A DNA stretch of 64,000 nucleotides from Sciurus carolinensis (taxonomy: Eukaryota; Chordata; Mammalia; Rodentia; Sciuridae): assembly GCF_902686445.1 (NCBI RefSeq), contig NC_062222.1:134547035-134611034 (forward strand), in the 5' to 3' direction. The first letter of the stretch is position 1. Every line of letters begins with the position of its first letter. The translations under genes and the position numbers were made by a program. Below the pieces are notes generated by a model. It made no database searches, was not told the origin of the DNA, and saw nothing but the letters and a program-made list of their open reading frames with translations. Of the stretch, positions 45,858 to 55,729 are shown piece by piece.

Positions 45858-45889
45858 CCCTAACCCTAACTAACCCTAACACTAACCCC
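45858..45889 (-). repeat. Short telomere-like (CCCTAA) repeat in L1 3' UTR
   Basis: CCCTAACCCTAACTAACCCTAACACTAACCCC, that is three intact CCCTAA units with slips, sits in the C-rich (G-rich on the L1 sense strand) tract of the 3' UTR. The sister fragment (about 45514-45532) has plain C-runs here. Confidence 0.85.
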
Positions 45890-47435
45890 TCCCATCCCCC
45901 ATTATGTGTCATCATCCGCTTATCAGTGAGATCATTCGTCTTTTGGATTTTTGAGATTGGCTTATCTCACTTAACATGATATTCTCCAATTTCATCCATT
46001 TGCCTGCAAATGCCATAATTTTATTATTCTTTATAGCTGAGTAATATTCCATTGTATATATATATACCACAGTTTCTTTATCCATTCATCAATTGAAGGA
46101 CATCTAGGTTGGTTCCACAATCTGGCTATTGTGAATTGAGTAGCTATGAACATTGATATGGCTGTATCTCTGTAGTATGCTGATTTTAAGTCCTTTGGGT
46201 ATAGGCCAAGGAGTGGGATAGCTAGGTCAAATGGTGGTTCCATTCCAGGCTTTCTGAGGAATCTCCACACTGCTTTCCAGAGTGGCTGCACTAATTTGCA
46301 ACCCCACCAGCAATGTATGAGTGTACCTTTCTCCCCACATCCTCGCCAAAACCTATTGTTGCTTGTATTCTTGATAATCACCATTCTAATTGGGGTGAGA
46401 TGGAATCTTAGGGTAGTTTAGATTTGCATTTCTCTTATTACTAGAGATGTTGAACATTTTTTCATGTATCTGTTGATTGCTTGTAGATCTTCTTCTGTGA
46501 AGTGTCTGTTCATTTCCTTAGCCCATTTGTTGATTGGATTATTTGCATTCTTGGTGTAGAGTTTTTTGAGTTCTTTATATATTATGGAAATTAGTGCTCT
46601 ATCTAAAGTATCAGTGGCAAAGATTTTCTCCCACTCTGTAGGTTCTCTCTTCACCTTGCCGATAGTTTCCTTTGCTGAGAGAAAGCTATTTAGTTTGAAT
46701 CTATCCAAGTTATTGATTCTTGCTTTTATTTCTTGTGCTATGGGAGTCCTGTTAAGGAAGTCTGATCCTAAGCCGACATGTTGAAGATTTGGACCTACTT
46801 TTTCTTCTAGAAGATGAAGGGTCTCTGGTCTGATTCCAAGGTCCTTGATTCATTTTGAGTTGATTTTTGTGCAGGGTGAGAGATAGGGGTTTAGTTTCAT
46901 TCTGTTACATATGGATTTCCAGTTTTCCCAGCACCATTTGTTGAAGAGGTTATCTTTTCTCCATTGCATATTTTTGGCACCTTTGTCTAGTAGGAGAAAA
47001 TTGTATTTATTTGGGTGTGTGTCCGTGTCCTCTATTCTGTACCATTGATCTACCTGTCTATTTTGGTACCAATACCATACCATTTTTGTTACTATTGCTT
47101 TGTAGTATAGTTGAAGTTCTGCTATTGCAATACCCCCCGTTTCACTCTTCCTGCTAAGGATTGCTTCAGCTATTCTGGGTTTCTTATTCTTCCAGATGAA
47201 TTTCATGATTGCTTGCTCTATTTCTGTAAGGCGCATCATTGGGATTTTAATTGGAATTGCATTGAATCTGTATAGCACTTTTGGTAGTATGGCCATTTTG
47301 ACAATATTAATTCTGCCTATCCAAGAACACGGGAGATCTTTCTGTCTTCTAAGGTCTTCCTCAATTTCTTTCTTCAATGTTTTGTAGTTTTCATTGTAGA
47401 GATCTTTTACCTCTTTGGTTAGAATGATTCCCAAG

Positions 47436-47461
47436 TTTTTTTTTTTTTTTTTTTTTTTTTT
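47436..47461 (+). repeat. 26-base poly(T) run inside L1 ORF2
   Basis: On the L1 sense strand this is a run of 26 A residues between the codons for FAIASK and the [17 protein letters not shown] segment, the same ORF2 site as the microsatellite at 44816-44880. Confidence 0.95.
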
Positions 47462-50400
47462 GAGGCTATTGCAAATGGAGTTGTTTTCCTCATTTCCCTT
47501 TCAGATGTTTCCTCTCTTGTGTATAAAAATGCTTTAGATTTATGCATGTTGATTTTATAGCCTGCTATTTTGCTGAATTCATTGATGAGGTCTAGAAGTT
47601 TTCTGGAGGAGTTTTTTGGATCCTCTAAATATAGAATCATGTCATCAGCAAATAGTGACAGCTTAAGTTCCTCTTTTCCTATTCATATCCCTTTAATTTC
47701 TTTAGTCTGTCTAATTGCTCTGGCTAGAGTTTTGAGGACAATGTTGAATAGAAGTGGTGAAAGAGGACATCCCTGTCTTGTTCCCATTTTTAAAGGAAAC
47801 GGTTTCAGTTTTTCTCCATTAAGAATGATGTTGGCCATGGGCTTAGCATAAATAGCCTTTACAATGTTCAGGTATGTTTCTACTATCCTTATTTTTTCTA
47901 GTGTTTTGAGCATGAAGGGGTGTTGTATTTCGTCAGATGCTTTTTCTGCGACAATTGAAATAACCATATGATTCTTATCCTTAAGTCTATTGACATGATG
48001 GATTACGTTTATTGACTTTTGGATGTTAAACCATCCTTGCATTCCAGGGATGAACCCCACTTGATTGTGGTGCACAATTTTCTTAATATGTTTTTGGATA
48101 TGGTTTGCCAGTATTTTGTTAAGGATCTTTGCATCTATATTCATCAAGGATATTGATCTAGCTTTATAGAATGAGTTCAGTAGGGTACTCTCCTTTTCTA
48201 TTTCCTGGAATACTTTGAGAAGTATTGGAATGAGTTCTTCTTTGAAGGTCTTGTAGAACTCGGCTGAGAATCCATCTGGTCCTGGGCTTTTCTTGGATGG
48301 TAGGTTTTTAATGGCTTCTTCTATTTCGTTGCTTGATATTGATCTGTTTAAATTGTGTATGTCCTCCTGATTCAGCTTGGGGGGATCATATGTCTCTAGA
48401 AATTTGTCAATGTCTTTGGTAGTTTCTATTTTGTTGGAATACAAATTTTCAAAGTAGCCTCTCATTATGTTCTGTATTTCAGTGGTGTCTGTCATGATAT
48501 TTCCTTTTTCATCATGAATTTTAGAAATTTGAGTTTTCTCTCTCCTTCTCTTTGTTAGTGTGGCTAAGGGTTTGTCTATTTTGTTTACTTTCTCAAAGAA
48601 CCAACTTTTGTTTTGTCAATTTTTTGAATTGTTTCTTTTGTTTCAATTTCATTGATTTCAGTTCTGATTTTAATTATTTCCTGTCTTCTACTTCTTTTGC
48701 TGTTATTCTGTTCTTCTTTTTCTAGGGTTTTGAGCTGTAATGTTAGGTCATTTAGTTGTTGACTTTTCATTCTTTTCTTGAATGCGCTCCATGCAATGAA
48801 TTTTCCTCTTAGTACCGCTTTCATAGTGTCCCAGAGATTTTGATATGTTGTATCATCATTCTCATTGACCTCTAAGAATTTTTTTATCTCCTCCCTGATG
48901 TTTTCTGTTATCCATGTTTCATTCAATAGCATATAATTTAGTCTCCAGGTGTTGGAATAATTTCTTTTTTTATTTTGTCATTGATTTCTACTCTCAGTCC
49001 ATTATGATCTGATAGAACACAAGGCAGTTTCTCTATTTTTTTGCATTTCCTAAGGGCTGCTTTGTGGCATAACATATGGTCTATTTTTGAGAAGGTTCCA
49101 TGTGCTGCTGAGAAGAAAGTGAATTTGCTCGTTGATGGATGGAATATTCTATATATATCTATTAAGTCTAGGTTATTGATTGTGTTACTGAGTTCTATGG
49201 TTTCTTTGTTTGGTTTTTGTTTGGAAGATCTATATAGGGGTGACAGTGGTGTGTTAAAGTCACCCAGAATTATTGTGTTGTGATCTATTTGATTCATGAA
49301 ATTGAGAAGGATTTGTTTGATGTACAGGGATGCACCGTTGTTTGGGGCATAAATATTTACTATCATCATGTCTTCCTGATTTATGGTTCCCTTAAGCAGT
49401 TTGAAATGTCCTTCTTTATCCCTTCTGACTAACTTTGGCTTGAAGTCCACTTTATCTGATATAAGGATGGAAACCCCTGCTTTTTTACTTTTTTACCATG
49501 TGCATGGTAGGTTTTTTCCCATCCTTTCACCTTTAGTCTGTGGATGTCTTTTTCTATGAGATGAGTCTCTTGCAGGCAGCATATTGTTGGGTCTTTCTTT
49601 TTAATCCATTCTGCCAGTGTATGTCTTTTGATTGATGAGTTTAGGCCATTAACGTTCAGGGTTATTATTGAGATATGATTTGTATTCCCAGTCATTTGGG
49701 CTTATTTTTGGTTTTTAACTTGGCTTGGATTCTTCTTTGAGTGGGTTTTTCTCTAAGGTAGTTCCTTCCTTTGCTGACCTACATTGTTGTTTTTCATTTC
49801 CTCCTCATGGAATATTTTGTTGAGAACATTCTGTAGTGCAGGCTTTCTATTTGTAAATTCTTTTAACTTTTGTTGATCATGGAAAGATTTTATTTCATCT
49901 TCAAATCTGAAAGTTAGTTTTGCTGGGTATAGGATTCTTGGTTGGCAACCATGTTCTTTCAGAGCTTGACATATGTTGTTCCAGGTCCTTCTAGCTTTTA
50001 GAGTCTGGGTTGAGAAGTCTGCTGCTATCCGTATTGGTTTTCCCCTATATGTAATCTGACATTTTTCTCTCACGGCCTTCAAAATCCTATTTTTATTTTG
50101 AATGTTAGGTATTTTCATTATAATGTGCCTTGGTGTGGATCTGTTGTGATTTTGTGCATTTGGTTGATTGGGGTGCACTATCTTTTTAATACTTTTTTGA
50201 ATGAGATTTGCCAGAATTTTATTGAGAATTTTTGTGCCTATGTTCATCAGGGATAATGGTCTGAAGTTTTCTCTCCTTGATGCGTCTTCATTTGGTTTTG
50301 GTATCAGAGTGATACTGGCTTCATAGAATAAGTTTGGAAGGGTTCCCTCCTTTTCTATTTCATGGAATAGTTTGAGAAGTATTGATGTTAATTCTTCTTT

Positions 50401-53400
50401 GAAAATCTCATAGAACTTGGCTGAGAATCTTTCTGATCCTGGTTTTTTTTTTCTTGGTAGGCTTTTGATAGCGTCTTCTATTTTATTGCTTGAAATTGAT
50501 CTGTTCAAATTCTGTTTGTTCTCCTGATTTAGTTTGGGTAGAGCATATATCACTAGAAATTTGTCAATGTATTCAAGATTTTCTATTTTATTGGAGCATA
50601 AATTTTCAAAATAGTTTCTAATTATCTTCTTTACTTCAGTAATGTCCATCATGATATTTCCTTTTTCATCACAAATTTTAGTACTTTGAGTTTTCTCTCT
50701 CTTTCCATTTGTTAGTGTGGCAAGGGTTTAACAATTTTATTTATTTTTTTGAAGAACCAACTTCTTGCTTTGTCAATTTTTTGAATTGTTTCTTTTGTTT
50801 CAATCTCATTGATTTCAGTTCTGATTTTAATTATTTCCCGTCTTCTGTTTCTTGTGTTGATTTGTTCTTCTTTTTTCTAGGGCTTTGAGATATAACGTTA
50901 GGTCATTTATCTGTTGACTTTTTGTTCTTTTAAGGAATAAGCTCAATGCAGTGAACTTTCCTCTTAGCACTGCCTTCAGAGTGTCCTGGAGATTTTGATA
51001 CGTTATATCAGTGTTCTCACTTGCCTCTAAGTATTTATTTTATTTCATCTCTGATTTCTTTTGCTATCCATACATCATCCAATAGTATATTATTTAGTCT
51101 CCAGGTGTTAGAGTAGCTTCTACTTTTTATTCTATTGTTAATTTCTAATTTCATTCCATTTTGATCTGATAGAATGCAGGGTATTATAGCTATTTTTTTT
51201 GTATTTGCTGAGTTGCTTTGTGGTATAAGATATGGTCTATTTTAGAGAAGGATCCATGTACTGCTGAGAAGAAAGTTTTTGTTCATTGATGGATGAAATA
51301 TTCTATGTATATCTGTTAAGTCTAAATTATTGATTTTATTATTTAATTCTATAGTTTCTTTCTTTAGTTTTTATTTGGAAGATCTATTCAGTGGTGAAAG
51401 AGGTGTGTTAAAGTCACTCAGTATTATTGTGTTGTGGTCTGTTTGATTCTTGAAGTTGAGAAGGGTCTGTTTGATAACATTGATGCTCCATTGTGGGGCA
51501 GAAATAGTTATGGTTTTTATGTCTCATTGATGTATAATTCCCTTAAGCAGTATGAAATGGCCTTCTTTGTCCCTCTTGATTAACTTTGGCTTGAAGGCCA
51601 CTTTATCTGATAGGAGGATGGAAACCCCTGCTTTTTACACAGTCCATGTGAGTGATATTTTTTTTTCCATCCTTTCACCTTCAGTGTGTGGATGTCTTTG
51701 CCTATGAGGTGAGTCTCTTGGAAACAGCATATTGTTGGGTCTTGTTTTTTAATCCAATCTGCCAATGTGTGTCTTTTGATTGATGAATTTAGGCCATTAA
51801 TTTTCTAGGTTATTATTGAGATGTGATTTGTGTTCTGGGACATTTTGATTTATTTCTAGTTTTAATTTGAACTAGTTTCTCTTTGGCCGACTATTCCTTT
51901 AGTGTAGTTCCTTCCTTCACTGGCTTTCACATTTTTTTTTCATTTCATCTTCATGAAATAATTTGTTGAGAATATTCTGAAGTGCAGGCTCTCTGATTGT
52001 GCATTCTTTTTATTTTTTTTATCATGAAAGTTTTTATTTCATTTTCAAATCTGAAACTTAATTTTGCTGGATTTAGGATTCATGGTTGGCATCCATTTTC
52101 TTCAGAGCTTGGTATATATTATTCCAGGACCTCCTGACTTTGAGAATCTGGGTGGAGAAATCGACTGAGATCTCTATTGGTTTTCCCCTATATGTAATCT
52201 GATTCTTCCTCACAGTCTTTAAAATTCTATCCTCATTCTTTATGCTAGGCATTTTCATTATAAACTTTCTTGATGTGGATCTGTTGTAATTTTGCACATT
52301 TGTGTTTCCTGTAAGCCTCTTGTATTTTATTTTCCATTTCATTCTTTAGATTTGGGGAATTTTCTGAGATCATTTCATTGAAAAGTTTGTGCATTCCTTT
52401 GGTTTGCTCTGTGCCTTCATCTATCCTGATGAATCTTAAAGTTTGATCTTTTCATGTTATCTCATAATTCTTGGAAGTTCTGTTCATGATTTCTTAGCAT
52501 CTTCTCTCTTTGGTCAACTCTATTTTCAAGATTATATATTTTGTCTTCATTGCCTGAGGGTCTGTCTTCCATGTGGTCTAGTCTGTTGGTGATGCTTTCT
52601 ATTGAGTTTTTAATTTGATTTATTGCTTCCTTCATTTCAAGAATTTTTGTTTGTTTGTTTTCAGAATCTCTCTTATTGAAGTCATCTTTTGCTACCTGTA
52701 TTTGCTCTCTGACATCATCCTTTACTTCACACATCAGTTTATCTATGTACATTCTAAACTCCTTCTCTGACATTTCTTCTACTGTGGTGTCGATGGTTCT
52801 GTTATTGGAGTATCTTGGTTTGCTTGGGGCAACTTTTTCCCTTGTTTTTCCATGTTGTTTGTGTGTCTATCCATGTAACAGTATGGATCTGAGGCAGTAG
52901 AATTTCTACCCTGTGAACTTATAGTGTTCCTGAAGGTTTCTAGCACCTCACTATTTAGGAGGAGACAAATAATAACAACCAATGCAAACAATTTACAGCA
53001 TTGAACCAAATAGTTCCTACTGTGACATCTACAATGTTAATTATCACAATAAAATAAATAATATGATCAGTTATTTCCTATTAAGAAAAACAGCAAGTTT
53101 CCAATAGGGTTTACATTTTCAAATGGTGGACAGGGAGAGAACAGAAGTGATATAGGATGTGATGATTATGAGGGAGGAAGAGAGAAGATATAAGTTAAAA
53201 AATTAAGGGAAGAGTGAAAGAGAACACAGAGATTGGCTGTTAACAGAAGAGAGAATCAAGGGAAACAGGTAGGAGAAAAAATATATATAAAGAAAATCTT
53301 TTAAATTAAAAATTAAAAGATTACAAAACAAAACTAAAATATACTAATCAAACATCCAAGTTCACAAAAAACTAATCCATGTAAAATAAATGGCTTCAAA

Positions 53401-53414
53401 AATGCTAGAGATGA

Positions 53415-53530
53415 GGACTGGGGAGATAGCTCAGTCGGTAGAGTGCTTGCCTTGCAAGCACAAGGCCCTGGGTTCAATCCCCAGCACCACAAAAAAAAAA
53501 AAAAAAAAAAAAAAAAAATGCTAGAGATGA
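53415..53530 (+). repeat. Young ID-family SINE with perfect target duplication
   Basis: The head has box A (TAGCTCAGTCGG) and an intact box B (GGTTCAATCC), followed by an uninterrupted A-run of about 27 bases (53491-53518). The 17-base flank AAAAATGCTAGAGATGA at 53398-53414 is repeated exactly at 53514-53530. It is inserted in the 5' part of the L1 at 43039-54048. Confidence 0.95.
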
Positions 53531-54048
53531 AAAGAAAAAAAATTAGGAAACTCTTTAAATGTCCATGTACCATTAAGATCACAATTAAACAGTGAAAAAG
53601 AATTTTAAAAAAAGAAAAGAAAAAAATCTCGATGAAAAGTTAAAGAATTCTTTCTGTTGGAGTTCAAAATATTCTCAGCTTCTCTTCTCAGCAGTTTCAG
53701 ATGGGTCATCTGGAGTATGGTGCTCCATCCTCTGGATTGCTGGAGTGAGACAGGTAATCCCATAGGTGGATTTCCTGGAGGTGGGGTGTAGGCTTAGGTG
53801 GGCTCCAGGCTCTTAGCTGAATGCCACTTGGTCTGGAGATTTTAAATCAGTGCCCCTCTAGTGCCCAGTACTTACAGGTCCACACTGGAAGTCTTTACCC
53901 CAGGAATCTCGCCTAGGTTCCACTCGTTTGATGGGGGAGCCAATTCTTAGTCCCCACATTACCTGCAGATCCCACGTTACCTGGTCTCAGGTTCAGTTTC
54001 CAAAAAAATCTCTCTTGCCCCTGCCCTTCTGAGTTCCTAGCCAGATCC

Positions 54049-54281
54049 AGATAGCGGCTTTCTTGCTATGTCCTCACATGGTCTTTCCTCTGCATGCACA
54101 TCCCTGGTGTCTCCTTTGCTTCTTAAAAGGACACCAGTCACATAGGATTGGGCATCTCTCTTAAGACCCCATTGAACCTTCATTAAATCCTTGAAGAATT
54201 CACTTCCAAATGCAGTCACAATGGGGGCTGGGGCTTTGACATGTGAACTTCAGGGGACACAATTCAGTCTGTAATGGAGCA
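54049..54281 (-). mobile_element. ERVL-MaLR LTR, right half (split by L1), antisense
   Basis: CAGATAGCGGCTTTCTTGC, TATGTCCTCACATGGTCTTTCC, GGACACCAGTCACATAGGATTGGGC and TGTGAACTTCAGGGGACACAATTCAGTC continue the LTR broken off at 43038. The junction CAGATAGCGGCTT resembles CAGATGGTTGCTT at the other side, a decayed target duplication. Confidence 0.75.
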
Positions 54282-54549
54282 TATATACCGTGCTCCTAAC
54301 TGTTTCTTCCTTTTAGACTTGTCTCCATAAATCACTTCCCAGGAGCAGAGCAGAGCTTGAGGCAGGGGTTGAAACACATGTATCACCCAGGGAGGACTCT
54401 TCCAAAGGAACCTGTAAGGTGAGGGAAGCAGAAGAAGCAGGTCAAGGAACCAGCAAGGTCAGGTTTAGCCCCACCTGACCCAGGGATGGGTTCTGGAGCG
54501 AAAGTCACACCAGAGTTATCCAACTCAAAACATCCCACCACTCGTCTGT

Positions 54550-54587
54550 CATTGGCCTGGTAGAGAGGATCTACCACCAGGCCAATG
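54550..54587. repeat. Perfect 12-bp inverted repeat with 14-base spacer
   Basis: CATTGGCCTGGT (54550-54561) and ACCAGGCCAATG (54576-54587) are exact reverse complements. AGA at 54562-54564 and TCT at 54570-54572 extend the stem past a 3-base bulge. I see no recognised repeat around it. Confidence 0.95.
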
Positions 54588-55044
54588 TCAATCTCCCGGA
54601 GCAGGGTCAACCAGGAGGCTTTGGCAGCCAACACAGATCTAGGGCTGGTGGATAAGATGGGAGTAGGTAGCGAGCCACCAGCCAGGAACCTAGTACTCCA
54701 GCCCGGATCCTGTCTGCCTGCTTTGGAGACTTGCTTAGCATAATGAGAATGCTAAGAACTCTGGAATATGGAAACTGTCTTGGGTTCGTTATAGGTCATA
54801 AGAAGAAAGCCTGGACATGATTGATAAGACCAGAGGACTTCAAGAAGGCAGGCTTCCAAAGCTGAAAACAGAGTTGGCAGAAACTCCAAGCACAAAGTTT
54901 CTTTGGTGCAAGTTACTTCTGTGTCATTGATTTCTTTTCTTGTGGACATGGCTCATTTGCATTGTAGATGCATGAGCTGGGAAAGCATGGCTGGAAATCC
55001 TAGGACGTCTCTGCCCTCGCTAGGCTTCGGATGAAGCCCAAAAG

Positions 55045-55405
55045 ATTTAGGCCCCCAAAGATTCACGTTTTGAAAGTCTGGTCCCCGGTGTGGTGATGTC
55101 GAGGAGTGGTGGGGCCTTTCAAAGGTGGGCTTAGTGCAGGGTAATCAGGCCATGGGGGCATCATCCTTGGCAGGTTTCATGTCAGTCCCACGGATGCCAC
55201 GTGGTTGTTACAGGAGCGAGTCTGACCCACATGTCTCTCTCATGTGTTCCACTGTGACGCCATCTGTCCTGAGGCCCTCACCAGAGGACAAATCAGTGGG
55301 GCCACCCAATCTTGACCTTTCAGTCATGCAAACAGAGCTAAATAAATTTCTTTTTTAAAAAAGCACTCACCCGTAGGTGTTTTGTTAAAGCAGCAGAGAA
55401 GCACT
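55045..55405 (+). mobile_element. ERVL-MaLR LTR, sense orientation
   Basis: GTCTGGTCCCCGGTGTGGTGATG, GTGGGGCCTTTCAAAGGTGGGC, GGTAATCAGGCCATGGGGGCATC, a CCATCTGTCCTGAGGCC-like stretch, AATAAATTTC (polyadenylation-type hexamer near 55341) and TTTTGTTAAAGCAGCAGAG give the MaLR LTR order in plus orientation. Confidence 0.7.
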
Positions 55406-55729
55406 CATGTAACCTGTCCCCACTGCCACCCCATGACCACTGGAAGAACCCTGTTGTCCCTCCCTGAGCTCGTAGGACCCTCTGCTTCCCTCTGTCGCAT
55501 CACTTAGCATTCTGTGCTGTGATCATTTTGTTGCATGCTGCCCCTCCCGTGAAAGGGAGCTCCCGTGTGAGAACCCGTCTACGTTCAGACCCCAGCACCT
55601 CACACAGCAGCTTCTACAGTAGACAAGCAATTCATGTTGGGTGAGTGGGAGAAGCTTGACTGTCTCCCACCACAGTCACCCCAAGTGGCCATCCTGTGTC
55701 CAGGCAACCTTGAAGACTCACCTACCTTT

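Larger units (their letters stand above)
45661..50164 (-). mobile_element. Second L1 LINE, 5'-truncated in ORF1, nested in the first, antisense
   Basis: Read on the minus strand, it begins inside the ORF1 C-terminal domain (50164-49753, with ARRTWNNICQALKEHG and YPAKLTFRFEDEIKSF). ORF2 follows: endonuclease (49695-48938, one frame change), a linker (48932-48585), reverse transcriptase (48495-47419, FADD box at 47652-47641), and the C-terminal region (47434-46031, frame changes). The 3' UTR and a T-run end at about 45661. It is disrupted by frameshifts, a TGA just before the FADD box (near 47680), and a 26-base homopolymer at 47436-47461. It is not active. Confidence 0.88.
43039..54048 (-). 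mobile_element. Nearly full-length L1 LINE, antisense, interrupted by nested insertions
   Basis: Read on the minus strand: a 5' non-coding part (about 54048-52880), a broken ORF1 (start codon near 52874, coiled-coil part 52773-52462, C-terminal part 52342-52073), then ORF2 from about 51840. ORF2 shows endonuclease remnants at 51765-51580 and the start of the reverse transcriptase at 50652-50165. After a 4.8-kb insertion, ORF2 resumes at 45371 and runs to the 3' UTR and a short A-rich end at about 43040. The sequence of this copy alone is about 6.1 kb, a full-length L1. Many stops and frameshifts are present, and the reverse-transcriptase FADD box reads FAND (45069-45058). It is dead. It is inserted into the LTR whose halves flank it. 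Confidence 0.85.

Noticed and set aside
45858..45889. True interstitial telomere or chromosome-fusion scar
   Set aside because: Only three intact units occur, and they lie within the C-rich tract of an L1 3' UTR, so an L1 origin explains them.
47683..48495. 270-codon reverse-transcriptase-like open frame
   Set aside because: It is part of a broken L1 ORF2 with stops and frame changes on both sides, so it is not an intact or host-adopted gene.
53415..53490. tRNA-like sequence with box A and box B
   Set aside because: The A tail, target duplication and sister copies (2436, 24942) show an ID SINE. It is not a functional tRNA gene.
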